A DNA stretch of 64,000 nt from Agapanthus africanus (GCA_030015575.1 JASDDO010000001.1:518749772-518813771); one strand, 5' to 3'; positions 24,279 to 36,450 are shown, counted from the stretch's first letter. Numbers and translations are program-made. The notes: a model not told the origin generated them from the sequence alone.

Positions 24279-25964
24279 TGTTCGGTGCTCGCGCCGTGGA
24301 GGCCACGGCTAAGACGGAAGCGAAAACAAAAACTTTACGCAAGCACCAAACATGCTCAAAAGAGAGCAATAAGAAGGAGAAGGAGGTGAGAAAAATGGCT
24401 AAGTGTTTTCAACATGAAGCATGAACTCAAGAATGTGGAGAATGAAAAATCTAAGTGTAGAAAGTGAATGGTTTTGCTTTTCTAACCATGCATCAATAGT
24501 GCATCCAAATCATATCAACATTAAATAGCCAAGTCATACCCATCTACATGTTTACAACTATGCTTCATGCCACCTCACCCTCCACCTTACTTCCATTTAA
24601 TTTTCTAAAAAGAAAATCAAATATGAGGTGTCCTTCTTCTAGGAGCATTCCCGTATAAATACGGAATACTTCACCCGGTATACGTATCGCTACATATACG
24701 TGTATCCGTATAAAAATACGGATAGCACCAAAGAGAGAAAATGAATAGTGAACAATAATACTAAAAAATATATATATATCAATATATATATATATATATA
24801 AATTATTAAATCAAAACCTGATTTAATAATTCGGCTTAATCCTAAGCCGGCTAGTATTATCAACCATCCGATTAAAGTCTATGTATCCCGTACACGTATT
24901 TAATCGGACCCCTACACGTACCAATATACGGCTCCTACATCTATTGCCTGAACTGGGAAAACCCTCTGCGCGGGACTCTAAAGACTCGACAATACGCCGG
25001 CAGTGACTCTAAAAACCCTCTGCAAGTCAGCGACACTAGAAGTACGTAACGGTTACCCAGGTACTTGCCGAAAGAGGGGGCGACAATCAAGTACGTCCTT
25101 ACCCTACTGAGCCTGAATGTGACAATCTCCGTACAGTCCGGTCTCTTCGTCAAAGAGTATCGCATATTGGGTCTAGGGGTGGATAACGTCAGACCCTTAC
25201 TAACCCGATAAATCATGTCTGAGTCAAGCTCATCACCAAAAGAGATACTACTGATCAACTATCAATAAACCTCATCCACCATGGCCATGGATTTAAGGTG
25301 ATAACCAACTGAACACAGCGCGGCATCGACTCCTAATATGAGGAGTGACAAATCCCTAACAATCGACCACTGCCTCCACGTGGCTCGGGGCTGTACCCAA
25401 CTAAAACCTGTTTACACGACTCCTTTGAGCCGTGGTAGGGTAGTAATCAAAGTACATTGGGAACTCACACGAGACAAACGACGATCTCAGGTCAAAGGAC
25501 TAACCTGCACTCATGCCACCTGAGAACTTCCATCTGACGATAGATATAATACCATATAGAACTTTTCGGCGAGTTCGTCCGGTGTACTCACCTCCAGTGA
25601 GCACCTCTATACTATCTTAGGTGACACAACACCAATGGCTTGTGAGACCGGCCACTGCCCCTCGTCGGGGTCTAGAAACGTATACACTAGTCTACTCTGG
25701 AATATCAATGCCCAGTATCGATACTCCTACGACTAGACACATTTAAGGATGTGCTTATGGACAATCCAGCTCCCACATATATGATCTCTATCATAATGCT
25801 GGTTGTCAAGCAACAATCCTACGGGCTTCATCAATAATGAAGACAAACCAGATAGTATACTATCATCTCGAGTAAGACTGTTATACCTGTATAAGTCCTC
25901 CCTCAATTATCATAAACGCCTACTTACAATCACAATAATTGCCTTGAGGGCACTATATCCAACA
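24279..25964 (-). repeat. Copia 2 3' LTR
   Basis: The high-coordinate end is certain (TATCCAACA followed by ATCTCCCACTTGCAC). The low-coordinate end, TGTTCGGTGCTCGC at 24279, is the likely TG boundary. Compared with the right copy it lacks about 270 bp (counterpart 57150-57420). Confidence 0.8.
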
Positions 25965-25981
25965 ATCTCCCACTTGCACTT
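25965..25981 (-). other. Copia 2 polypurine tract
   Basis: AGTGCAAGTGGGAGAT on the minus strand, identical to copia 1. Confidence 0.75.
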
Positions 25982-27671
25982 AAGGCCAATTATTACGGTA
26001 TCACATATCCACAGCTCGTGTGCTACCGAATACCTAACTTCTCTACTAATCAATTTCGCAAACTATGTTTGTGAAACTTAATGTGTTTGAGAAACAGCCT
26101 CAGTGAGTGGATCCACTACAATGTTCCAACTTCATCTCTCTATATCTCAACTTTGCGGAGATCAACAATCTTCTAAACTGAGCGATACCCCGCCTCAAGA
26201 ATTTGTCTCGATACTTGATGGGACCAAGTTCATAAATGAACAACTCCATCCAACAAATTTCTTGGGCTGTATTCTCTATTGAGTCATAACCAACATCTTG
26301 CACCATGATTACCTCAGTATTCTTATTGGAACACTATCCAATACCCTGATCCTCAGAAGAGGCTAACTTAAAACTCCGACAACATCTTGTCAACTAGGTC
26401 ACCTTGGAAGCCTGAACCGATAATTGCCTTTCGGAGGAGGCCGCCGTTACCTTATACGAAGAACATCCACTTATGTTCATTACTGCTTCCCAATTTTCTC
26501 CACGATTGGATTAATATATGTTTATTGCAACTAGTGCAAAAGCAATATCTGGTGTTGTACAAGACATTGCATAATTGACTCAATTGCTTAAGCAAATGAT
26601 ATGTCATTCATGCCAGTCCCTCTCCTCATCAGTCTAGAAGACATCCTTTTTAGAGAGGGTGACTCCATCACCTGTGGGTACATCACCACGCCAAGAGTCA
26701 TCCATTCTAAAATATTTTTAGAATGTTGTCTAACTACCCGATTGGGGAACTTCCCAAATCTAGATCTAAAACCATAAATCTAGTCACCAGAATTCCTGAT
26801 ATATTATCTATATCCAACACGGAGAAAACATTATGCGGCAACCAAAGTTTGACCGATTGTAGTATAGATCATCACTTTCTATTTGGAGTATGCCATCCAA
26901 ATCCCAGGACAATACTCCTTACATCCTTCTTACTAGGTTCATCTATTATTTTGATGAATTCAATCACCTTGACTGTCACATAAAAAACAGAAGATCTGTC
27001 TCCGCTATCCATGCTTTAATCTATGAATAGACATAAGCAACTTGCACACTTTCCGCTGCTCCCACTGACTATGATAACCCTCTGGCAGAGTCATATACGC
27101 GTGCACTTCCAAAATCCCATTTGGAAAGACGTTATAGCCATCCACCTGCCAGATATCATAGCCAAGAACTGCATCGGCGCCAAGTCGTATCCATATGGAC
27201 TTCAGTGTAAACACTGAAGTAAAAGTCACATCACAATCCATAACAAGTATTTGATGAAAACTCTTTACAACAAGTCTAGACTTATTAAGTTAGTACCTTT
27301 TTCACCAGCACAGATCTTGAAAGATCTACTTGCTCCTAATGGGTTTCACCCCATAAGGAGCACCCACAAAAGTCCAAAATTCATGATTTGCTAAAGTGCG
27401 TGGAGTCCATCTTGGGTATGAAGCATTTGGTCACCTAAAAGTTACCACTTCTTATGACCTGCTGATAACAAGTAGGGGGAATAGCAGTGCCAAGTCATAT
27501 CCGTATATATTTCAGCATAGACACTGAAGTAAAAATCTCATCATAATCCAAAACGGGTATTTGATGAAACTCTTTATAACAAGTCTAGCCTTATTAGGTT
27601 AGTACATTTCCACCTGCACAGATCTCGAAAGATCTACTTGCTCCTAATGGGTTTTACCCCTTCAGGAGCAC
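25982..27671 (-). pseudogene. Copia 2 reverse transcriptase remnant
   Basis: Minus-strand fragments of copia reverse transcriptase remain. 27005-27241 includes GYDIWQVDGYNVFPNGIL, AYMTLPEGYHSQWEQRKVCKL and SIHRLKHG, matching the pattern AxQMDVxxAFLNGxLxxxVYMxQPEG...KVCKLxxSIYGLKQ. A following piece near 26940-26990 resembles IKIIDEPS, but the YVDD box is not readable. About 27240-27300 and 27540-27600 are near repeats of one another (AAAGTCACATCA/CTCATCATAATCC, GATGAAACTCTTTA, AACAAGTCTAG), a local duplication. Non-functional. Confidence 0.7.
27667..27671. repeat. Target-site duplication of gypsy B (left)
   Basis: AGCAC, repeated at 42344-42348. Confidence 0.95.
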
Positions 27672-28209
27672 TGTAACGACCGTGTTTTCTAATACCTAAT
27701 AAAATATATTTTATTTAAATTTCTACTATCAAATAATTATTTATGTGTTTCATTAATAGAAGAATAATTTTTAAAGTAATATTAATAATTTTCAAAGCAT
27801 CGAAATATGATTAAAGGAATTTTCTAAAACCTATTTATTGTTTTTATAGGCTTAAAAATGTTTTAATAAAATTTTATAATGCCTTAAAATAATCTACATA
27901 TTTTTATTATCAATTAAAGTAAATAATTCGTAATTAAAAATATTTTAAAGATAAACTAGATATTATATAATTATAATAACTAGCTAACAATTTAGAAATA
28001 GATATATTATTTGTTTTTAGCCCAAAATTATTTTTATACTAAAGATAACAATAAAATATAATTTCTAAAATTTTTCCATAATTTTCCCGTATTTTAAACT
28101 ATTTTTAACAATTTTTTTAAAACCAAATTCAGATTTTAAAATAATAAAAAGATTATTATTATATATATATATATATATAAATATATATATTAAATTCCTT
28201 TGATCTGGA

Positions 28210-28376
28210 CCGTTGGATACAAGATCCAACGGCTCAGGGAGTGCGGCGGCGGCCACGTGGTGGGGACCACGCGAAAATGCGTGATCCCCACACGCGCGGG
28301 CATGAGGCGACGCGTGGCAGGCGGCGGTGGACAGACGGCGCGATCCAGCCCGTTGGATATCGATCCAACGGCTGAG
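28210..28376. promoter_or_regulatory. Hairpin cluster in B LTR upstream of TATA box
   Basis: CCGTTGGAT/ATCCAACGG inverted repeats occur near 28210-28232 and near 28350-28374. Between them GTGGGGACCACGC (28260-28272) pairs with GCGTGATCCCCAC (28279-28291), 13-bp arms with one mismatch and a 6-nt loop. The right LTR keeps the same set (about 39371-39536). The block is GC-rich inside AT-rich sequence, about 120 bp upstream of the TATA box. Confidence 0.7.
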
Positions 28377-28496
28377 ACGAAAGATGGCGGGCGCAATCAC
28401 GAGCTGATGATTCACAAATCATTGGCAGCGCAGATTTTTTTGTTGATTTAACGGATTTTGGATTTTTTTGGTTAGAAATGAAACCCTATAAATAGG

Positions 28497-28505
28497 CACT
28501 TCAAA
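28497..28505 (+). promoter_or_regulatory. TATA box of gypsy B (5' LTR)
   Basis: TATAAATAG at the U3/R transition; the same box at 39649-39657 in the 3' LTR. The first ATG downstream is at 28555. Confidence 0.6.
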
Positions 28506-30802
28506 CACTGATTTCTCACACCTCAGAACTCCAAAAATTCTGAAAAAAATACCGATGCCTTCGTATCAACGACGCCGACGCTACGGCTCCACCCAATCGC
28601 CGAGGAAAAATCTGAGCACAGAGCTATTGAGGATTTTTTACACGCCTACGTTTTCAAGCCTTCGGCATCCGACTCAAACACAAGGTACGATCCGCCTCTC
28701 TCCCCTTTTCCTGTCACTTTCTTTCTCAATAACCTAGTTCCAACTTATAGTCATCAACCCCTATTTAAAATTTTTTTATAATATTTGTGCATACCTATTC
28801 CTTGTACCCTCAATAATGATAATGTTAACCCATATTTTAAAACGGTGTTTAATTTCCTCTGTACACAAAAGTATATTGCACACTCATAATACCTGGAATC
28901 TGATATACTTAATGTCATAACCCAGGAATTGTCATTTCACATCTGACATACCCATACTATAAAAATGATCTCGAAATAAGTTACTTCCATTAAATACCCT
29001 CGTTTAATTAAAATATTATATTGGTTTAAAATATCCATAAGAGATAAGATATGTGAAATAAATATTTTAGATACGACATACGTATATTTTACTTACAATT
29101 TTTCATCAACTACTATAATATTGTTAAACCCCCTTCAACCTTTTTAAAGAAGAAAATACTAAATTTAATTAACGATATCTTTTCAAAAGAAATACTTAGT
29201 ATCTTATTAAAAGGTAATTTTAAAATAACACAAATCTAGGACAAAGGAAGGTTGTAGGTATCGGTCGTTTATCTAAACCAGACTTTGTGGTGCCTAGGCT
29301 AGACAAGTGAGAAAGGTAATTTTAAAAGGCCCGTCTCACGGTGATTCATGAGCGGATCCCTCCTTTCCTTACTCGTGCTTACCTGGCCACAATTGGCGGT
29401 GAAGAGACGATTTGAGGACCTCACAACTTGTCCTTTTGGAACATTAGGAGTAGTCTAGATTTTCAAATAAAAATCTCTTGCAAAAGATTTTCAAATAAAC
29501 ACCACAACCTTTTATCGAAAGGATATTTTCCGTAAAACAATATGTTTTTCCAAAATAAATATCCCAAATATCATGGTTTTTCTTAGAAGTAATAAAAGAT
29601 AATTAAACACTATTATTCTTTTTAACTAAGCTTTCCCTAAGATGACACGAAGTACCATTCGAACTTTAGAAAATAAAACGAGTGGTTGTGGAAGGCCATA
29701 TTAAACGAGATCAATACTTTTAAAATTTCCAGTTTATGACAACATGACATATACAAAACATGATACGGTTAGGGTTAGAATGCGCGGACCTCGGTATGGA
29801 ATACTTATGAAGATCCCGATATTCCGGGTGAACAGTCCAAAGTGTGGACGACTATACAAATATGAAGATCCCGATATTCCGGGTGAACAGTCCAAAGAGT
29901 GGACGACTATACAATGTGGAAATTCCATGCCTAGAGGTATACGCACTAACTCTAATTCGTCAAAACCCTTATACTGAACCACGGGGATGTGTAGTTTGAT
30001 TAGGCAAGGAAATTCGGAACTCGGATTCCCCTACTACTCGATCATGATCCCGGGAAGTGAAACTGTACATTTCACTTCCCCAGTTGTTGTTCCGTGGCCA
30101 CAACGGAATAATCGTGAGTATCCGGACGCTTGTTTAACAAACTAAAACGTTTACAATACCTATTGATACTCAACACCAAACTCACATCATATGCTATACC
30201 TACCTGTTATCTCATCTATCTTTCTTTCTGAGACACGAGTTATTCAGTATCTTGGATGTGGATATTTTACCAGTTTAGACTTGTTGTTTATTATGGAACT
30301 GAAGGGTGGTAATACCTGTGCACTTGAGTGATATTCACGCTAGATAAAGCTCCATCGTAGTCATGGGACACCTTTCGGGGATGTTCACTCTACCACATTA
30401 ATTGCCATCCCAGGCACGAGCACCAGCTCATACTGCTTCCAGCTAGTCATGGGATATCTCAAGGATACGAGTATGTTCACCAGTCAATTCCATCAATACA
30501 CACCTTGTTTAACCTGATCTAACTCTTAGACTGAATGTCCGTTTGACTTGACTTGAACCTTTACCAAACATATACCTCACACAACCTACTCATTTACATA
30601 TAACTTACAACATACTCATGCTCATATATACCCCTCTTCAAAACATCTTAAGTTTGTACATTTACACCCCTTACTTTATGTCTGCATGCACACATCATAC
30701 TCTTATATACACTTGTTCATTTTTATACCCCTATTTCCTTATGAGGCAATCCTACCCGAGTATAACTCGCTAACGGACCTTCCTTTTCTTCCTCTATCTT
30801 GG

Positions 30803-30895
30803 GAATGTCCGTCAGATAAGAATGAGTATTATAGCGAAGATCACGGTGTGAAGCCAACTTATGAAGATTATGCAGACTGGACGATGGAAGATTAG
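30803..30895 (+). other. Short acidic frame in B LTR
   Basis: An open frame ends ...YEDYADWTMED-stop, upstream of a long T-rich 3' region. It starts within AATGTCCGTCAG, matching AATGTTGTCAG at the start of the 27-codon ORF in C and D, and occupies the same LTR position. The 3' LTR keeps it intact (about 41966-42058) with a single residue change (H to Q). The relation to the C/D/E peptide is suggestive only. Confidence 0.45.
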
Positions 30896-31076
30896 CTAGA
30901 TTTAATTTTTGCTGTTTGCCCACATGTTTAGGGCTTTTGTTTCTTCTCGATGTAATTAAACTACTTAGTTTACTTTACTCTTTCTTTTTGGGATGTAATA
31001 ATGTTTGTTTAATGGAAATAAATGCTTTTCACTTTTATTATTTTTGTTTTGGTACACACCCTGCATGTTAAATATT

Positions 31077-31081
31077 CATAC
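31077..31081. repeat. Target-site duplication of solo LTR E (left)
   Basis: CATAC, repeated at 34266-34270. The uninterrupted site is visible in the B 3' LTR as ATTCATACGCTTAAC (about 42236-42250). Confidence 0.95.
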
Positions 31082-31341
31082 TGTCACGCCCCGCTTCCCA
31101 GTGTACGGCAAAGGGGACGCGACGAGGTCCGCTACGTATATACTTAGAAGTACATACGCTAAGCGTATCTAAGCAATATAAAAGGTATCACAAGAGACAA
31201 GAGATATAGAAATAACAACAACTTTATTAATAACATTCTTTTGTACAATGCATGAAAAGTAAATACAACTGGAATGAAAAGCGATGTCTAAACAATGGCA
31301 TAATAGGAAATGAAAATACTGAATAGAACAAGGTACAATGT

Positions 31342-31425
31342 CTAGAGCTCGGGGTCTTCGTGAAACTGATCCAAGTCTTCACCGGTGGGCTCGATCTCTG
31401 CTGGGTTCAAAGCACCTGACGACAT
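31342..31425 (-). CDS. 27-codon acidic ORF in solo LTR E
   Basis: 84 nt including the stop, the same length as in C and D LTRs. The product starts MSSG and contains EIEPTGEDLDQFHEDPEL at its C-terminus; it is strongly acidic with no known domain. Differences from the C copy include synonymous changes (GAG/GAA, TTC/TTT). It lies upstream of the poly(A) region of the LTR in the sense orientation. No evidence of translation is visible. Confidence 0.5.
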   Translation of the reverse strand: MSSGALNPAEIEPTGEDLDQFHEDPEL

Positions 31426-33959
31426 TCAAAGAAGAAAGAAATAGAATGTCGTCAGCGAACAGGTCGCTCGGTAAGTCCCAAAGATAAGGAAGAATTAGAA
31501 AAGACAGAATAAGAGGTATCTTCTAAAGAATAATATTGTAGAGTATTGTGTTCACGCTGTTGTTTGTAGCTTGGTACAGAAGAATGCCAGTGTATGCGAG
31601 AGGGGTCTCTATATGCTAGAGATCAGGGCAAACGGAATATAGAGTACAAGGCTCCGTTATACAACCCGGAACAACGGCAATTGGATTCATGTTAGATGTC
31701 TTAATCTTACCGCCTCGTGCCACCTTTAACACCTTCCGTACCAATCTACCCCTTAAACCCCGTAGTGTTTTGATGGTATTGTTGTATTGTCTTGTATAAG
31801 TTGGATGACTGACCAAAACCATGATATCAGTGAACAGATTATAACTGGATAATCAGGTAAATGGAATAACGGAATAATGGATGTATATCCATGGTTTGAT
31901 TCAGTCAAGTTGTATAGATTGTTAACTGGATTCTGGGATTCATGTGTTATATTGAGTTGGAATATTATAGATTGACTTGAATCATATTCAAGTCAGAAAT
32001 AGTCAGACTCAAACCCGAGTCAGACAAAAGAAATGTAAATCGAAGTTCTATAATTGTTAGGGTCCTTCTTGTAATTTATAAAACTTAAGGGGGTTTTATG
32101 TAAAAATACTTTTGTATAGTTTTCAAGATACACCCTAAGTATTTATTATTCGTCTTTATAGTTATAATGAGTGTGATTTTATTTTGTCTTATTTCTAGTG
32201 AAAATATCCTAATTACATAAATAAAGATATTAATCTGTAATATTGATTTATTTGAAATTCATGGTATTTTAATGTAACTTTTAATCTTGTAATTTTTAGG
32301 AAAAGATGAAAACTTTATCTTATAATAAAATAGATGTTTAAATGATAAATATACATATGTTTATACAAGAATAATTTTTAATAAATATTTTATTTTCCAA
32401 AAATCTCATTTTTCTTAAATGTCGTATTTTAAACCTTTCGAGACCGAATGCTCCTTGCGGAGGTCTGAATCTCGCACTACTAAGCCTGAGGGTGCACGAT
32501 AAACTGTACTATCCCTAACGAGTTTCCCAAAGGTGGGTTGTAGTGGCTCTTTGCAAAGATTTAATAAATACTAATCATTTAGAAAACGGTTTTATAAAGA
32601 TAAGGTATTTATTTGTAAAATGTGTAAATTTCCGTATTTTAGATTCTAGGGTTTTCTAAGCCAACTAGCCTATTTCTAAATGGTTTAAACGACAAGTCGT
32701 TAGAAGCCTCAAATCGCCTCTTCATCGCCAATTGTGGCCAGGTAAGTACAAATGAGAAAAGGAGGGATCCGCTCACGAATCGTGAGACGGGCCTTTTAAA
32801 GTTACCTTTTCTCACTTGCCTAGCCTAGACACCACAAAGTCAGGTTTAGATAAACGATCGATGTCCACAACTTATCATATTTCCTATTAAAAGATATTGT
32901 TTTTAATAAAACCTAGAACTTTTAGAAAAGGTTTTATTAAGAAAATGGTATTTTAATGTAAAATCTTATTTTATCGTATTCTAAGTTTTTAAGATAGCGT
33001 GTTATGATTGCATATGAGTGTGTGAGGAGGTAGGTCATTACCTCGTGATCTACTTTAAGGTATAGCAATGTTAAGAGGTTAAATGTGATAAACTAAATAT
33101 GGTGGTATTTAAGTGAAAGAATACGATATATTGCAAAAGCTATCATTTCATGTGTGAAAACTTGTTCAAATTAATTTTTAAGTGATTAGTAGTCAACATG
33201 AAAATGTTTAAGCATTATGGAATTAGTGATAAGTGAGATTTGATAGAAAACCGAATCGGAAATCGGGTTGTTCCGATTTCCGTCGGGTTTATAAGTTCGT
33301 ATTTTAATGAAAGAAAAGAAAGGTAGAAAAGGGGGACTTACGGGTTTGGACAACGCTAGAGAGTAAGAGGGAGGTAGAGGGTTTGCCGGTACGTCGAATC
33401 GTCGTTGAGAGGTCCTAGTACGATCACCGGGATTTTCGTCAGCGCTTCGTCTTTCGCTCGTTTTCTAACGTACCAAGTTCTCTTGGAATTTTGAGAGAGT
33501 GGACTTAGAAAAAGTGATGAGAAGGTAGAGGGTATAGGGGGTTTATATAAGGTTAGGCTAGGGTTAGGGTTTTTAATAAAAATATAAAAAATATATAAAA
33601 TTATATAAAAATTCATTAAAACTCATTAACCCTAGGAGTAAAAGGGATTTATTGTCCATTTGATAACCGATCCAGGGATATCAAGTGTGCAGGAGGGTTG
33701 ACCAAGTCCAGAGCCAACTTTTCTCAGTTGACGACTCGGCCGTCCGGCCCAGTCCGGCCGGCGGCGCCGGACCGAGTCGGCCGGTTCGCCGGCCGGCGGC
33801 GCCGAGTCGGGCCGAGTCAGGGTCTCTGGGGCCGGGGGTTGTTCTGGGGTATTTAATTGTATATTTACTTTTTCATGCCCAGTACAAATTTTGTGAGTTA
33901 TGGCCTTTTGACTGTTGACTTCCAAAAGAAATTAAAACAAAATAAATACAAAAATAATG

Positions 33960-34030
33960 TGGGGTATGGGATTTGAACTCTGGTGGCTTGGTTCAGCGGT
34001 GCAAGGTATTACCAATGAGCTACAAGCTCC
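33960..34030 (-). other. tRNA-like A/B-box module in solo LTR E
   Basis: Minus strand: TAGCTCATTGG (34012-34022) as A box and GTTCAAATCC (33969-33978) as B box. The T-stem pairs poorly, so it is tRNA-like rather than a functional tRNA gene. Confidence 0.55.
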
Positions 34031-34265
34031 TTCTTGTAATTATGGAGTGAAATAAATACTTAAAGAGATATCAGCCACAATAAATACTCCAAGTATACAT
34101 TGAATTTAAATCAATTCTTTGTACATTAAAAATGGAGTTATTTAAAAACAAAATAATTACTTATATATATATTGTGCTCAGGTTAAAGTACTCCTTTATG
34201 GATTTTTAAAAATTTAAAAAAAAATTTGTATATAAAATGTGTATAGGAAAATTATGGTTGTTACA

Positions 34266-34270
34266 CATAC
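34266..34270. repeat. Target-site duplication of solo LTR E (right)
   Basis: CATAC, identical to 31077-31081. Confidence 0.95.
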
Positions 34271-34369
34271 GCTTAACGTAACTGTATTGAATAGACCACC
34301 TTCAATACATTTAGGTTGCGGACCATGCCACGTCATCCTTCTCCTTCTTTTAGGAAGCGGGGCATGACA

Positions 34370-34536
34370 GGTTTTTGTGGTGGCCCATGCAGGTCATCTT
34401 GTGTACTAAAATGAAACCATTAACTGACTTATTATATTTGTGAATCTCATCTATTTATACCGATTTCATAATTCTCCTATGTCCCTTGTCCCTTCCTTGA
34501 CATTCTGTACCCTGACCATGACCTTTCCTTCTGGTC
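34370..34536 (+). other. Gypsy B leader; no canonical PBS
   Basis: After the LTR the sequence is GTTTTTGTGGTGGCCCATGC, then AGGTCA. No TGGTATCAGAG is present. The GGCCCATGCAGGTCA block is shared with C and D at the same place. Confidence 0.6.
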
Positions 34537-35019
34537 ATGGTAAATCTTTCCAACGAGGATGACATGTCTGATATTACTTTTGAAGCTACATCTGGAGATT
34601 CAGACAATGACGTCGTAGAATCTCAGGCGGTCATTTCCGACAGCGCCTCGGAAGACGAAGAAGTCGATGCTGCAACTCCGGAGTCTATGACGGCCAACGA
34701 CTCCGAAGATGAAGAAGATCCTATGAAAGAGGAGCATATAGAGGAAGGGCCAGAAAAAGAAGCTCCTGCGGCGGAAGAGAATCCTATGGAATATGATCCG
34801 GATGAGGATGTTCCTGCAAAGGAACAAGACCCTATAGAGGGGGAAACGGAGGGCGAGGCTCCTGCCGAGGATGAGTCGAAGGACGAAGTTTCGAGTGAGG
34901 AGGAACTCGAGACAGAAGAAACTCGGGCAGTTGTCCCCATAAGGCACCGTGGGAATGGCCATACCTTTCTTAGTGTGAGGACCTATCACCACTTGTTGAG
35001 CTTCCATAATCGAGATTAA
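34537..35019 (+). CDS. Acidic 160-residue ORF between 5' LTR and gag of element B
   Basis: A 161-codon frame begins at ATG 34537. The product is extremely rich in Glu and Asp (for example EEDPMKEEHIEEGPEKEAP) with Ser, Pro and Ala, and ends in a short basic/aromatic tail (VVPIRHRGNG, then SVRTYHHLLSFHNRD). There are no Cys, membrane or zinc-knuckle features. It lies 167 nt after the 5' LTR and about 240 nt before the gag-like ATG (35258), on the same strand. Elements A, C and D have no ORF here. Biased composition also leaves the opposite strand open (34600-35007), so low complexity could contribute. Function unknown; it may be an acquired accessory ORF or an N-terminal extension of a gag variant. 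Confidence 0.5.
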   Translation: MVNLSNEDDMSDITFEATSGDSDNDVVESQAVISDSASEDEEVDAATPESMTANDSEDEEDPMKEEHIEEGPEKEAPAAEENPMEYDPDEDVPAKEQDPIEGETEGEAPAEDESKDEVSSEEELETEETRAVVPIRHRGNGHTFLSVRTYHHLLSFHNRD

Positions 35020-35257
35020 TAAGTCTTTTCCTTTTCTTTGGCCGAATGAAACGATGCATGTCCTTACTTTTCGGTTGTACTCTCCTTATTGAAGTTGGAT
35101 AATAAAATCTTAGTTTCGAGCCAAAAATCTCTCTTGTGTCTCTTGCTCTTCTGATTAGTCTCTCCCTTGCATTAATTGTTGTTCTTCCATGCAAGTTATT
35201 ATCTTGTCTCATCCCTCAGCCTGTTTGTAACCTAACTTATTCTGATTCGGATCATCA

Positions 35258-36450
35258 ATGGCCGGACGACACCATCACGCAACCGAAGGAGAAATGAAGA
35301 CAATGAAGCCACTGCTCAACAAGCAGCTATGCTACAAAGGATGTAAGGACCACTAGAACAACAGCAGCAGCAGACAACCGCCCTTCATCAGGAGCTACGA
35401 GAAAGTAGGCAGCAACAAGCAGAGATTTTAAGTGAGGCACTAACCCCAGTTCCTCAAGGTTCAGCGGGAGTGAAGCAGTTCAGATCACTCCAAGACTTTT
35501 TCGGGGAAGGAAACTCCCTTTGAAGCTGAGGAGTGGCTCAAGGGAACAGTCAACGATTTCGGTGCCGCCCAAATTCCGAAGGACGCATGGGTGAACATCG
35601 CTAAGCTACAACTTACGGATAATACCAGGATATGGTGGGAGGCAGAGGAAAGTACATTGAAGGAGCCCATCGACTGGGAAACGTTCAAACAGTGTTTTGA
35701 TACCCAGTATTTTCCAGTCATGGCACACTTAAGGATGGAAAGAGAGTTTATACATTTCCAACAAGAGAGATGTGGGATAAGTCGGTGGATGAGTACGCTT
35801 CAGAGTTCGCAAGGTTAAGTCGGTTCGCGTATCATCTGGTGACAACCCCAGAACTTTATGATAAGAGATTCCGGCAAGGATTGGACCTGAAGACACAGTC
35901 CTCCATGTCTTCTGCCACCCTTTCGACTTATGAAGAAATCTTAAAGGCGACACGAAACTTTGAAGACCTTCAGAGACGCATGAGGAAGGATGACCATTTG
36001 TCTGGCATTAAGCAACCAGCCAATCAAATTCTTGGAGGATCATCTTCCAGATTCAACGGAAGACAACAACCTAAGAGACCAGCAGGACCAACTATCTTCG
36101 GAAAAACCAGCCGTATATGAAACCATTGTGGTAGGACCGGACACTACAGGAGAGACTGTCGCATTTTGAACAAACTTTGCACAGTCTGTGGGTCTCCGGA
36201 TCATGCTATTGGGGACTGTCCTCATAGAGGGAGACAATCAGACCCCGTCAACAAGCCAGCTAACTATGTGGCACCAACACCGGGAAACCGGCCACTTTCC
36301 GCCACTAAACCATCCAGTCAAGGGGTATCACCAAAGGGACCACCCTTGTCATCACATGAGCGTGTTTTTCAGCAAGCACAGAGGAATGGACCCAAACGCC
36401 AGACCTTCACCATGACAGCCGAGATGGCTGATACCACGTGGAAAGACAGC
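35258..36450 (+). pseudogene. Gypsy B gag remnant
   Basis: Begins MAGRRHHHATEGE at 35258, then shifts frame into a Gln-rich stretch and SAGVKQFRSLQDF; a further frameshift near 35500 leads to EAEEWLKGTVNDFGAAQIP, RIWWEAEE and FKQCFDTQYFP, and another near 35770 to MWDKSVDEYASEFARLSRFAYHL. The zinc-knuckle region (36118-36190) reads stop-NHCGRTGHYRRDC, the first Cys being replaced by TGA, followed by CTVCGSPDHAIGDC. The ARLSRFAYHL junction is continuous, so intron 1 of C and D is absent here. In an intact element this would be the nucleocapsid protein that packages RNA. Non-functional. Confidence 0.85.

Larger units (their letters stand above)
31082..34265 (-). mobile_element. Solo LTR E (chromovirus, C/D-related family)
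   Basis: 3184 bp from TGTCACGCC to GTTACA with a CATAC TSD and no internal domain, so a solo LTR. Its sequence is related throughout to the C LTR but clearly diverged. It carries the tRNA-like module (33960-34030), a TATATAAA site (about 33543-33550, minus strand), a GTAAGT donor-like site (33336-33341) and the 84-nt ORF (31342-31425). Confidence 0.95.
27672..34369 (+). repeat. Gypsy B 5' LTR, interrupted by solo LTR E
   Basis: Starts TGTAACGACC at 27672; ends GCATGACA at 34369. 31082-34265 is a foreign solo LTR. It has a TATA box at 28497-28505 (TATAAATAG), a U3 hairpin cluster (28210-28376), a donor-like CAAG/GTACGA at 28684/28685, and a C-terminal acidic frame ending EDYADWTMED-stop (30895). 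Confidence 0.93.

Noticed and set aside
24176..24424. Frame ending in a Lys/Glu-rich tail shared with 57284-57493
   Set aside because: It merely reads into the copia 2 LTR; the shared part is LTR sequence and the upstream parts differ.
29734..29982. Open frames on both strands in the B LTR, repeated at 40897-41145
   Set aside because: They cover an internal duplication (GATCCCGATATTCCGGGTGA repeated about 56 bp apart); present in both LTRs simply because LTRs are copies, and no codon-level signal is seen.
34600..35007. Minus-strand 135-codon frame opposite the acidic ORF of element B
   Set aside because: Complement of Glu/Asp-rich codons gives a Phe/Leu/Ser-rich low-complexity frame; no start context or relative supports it.
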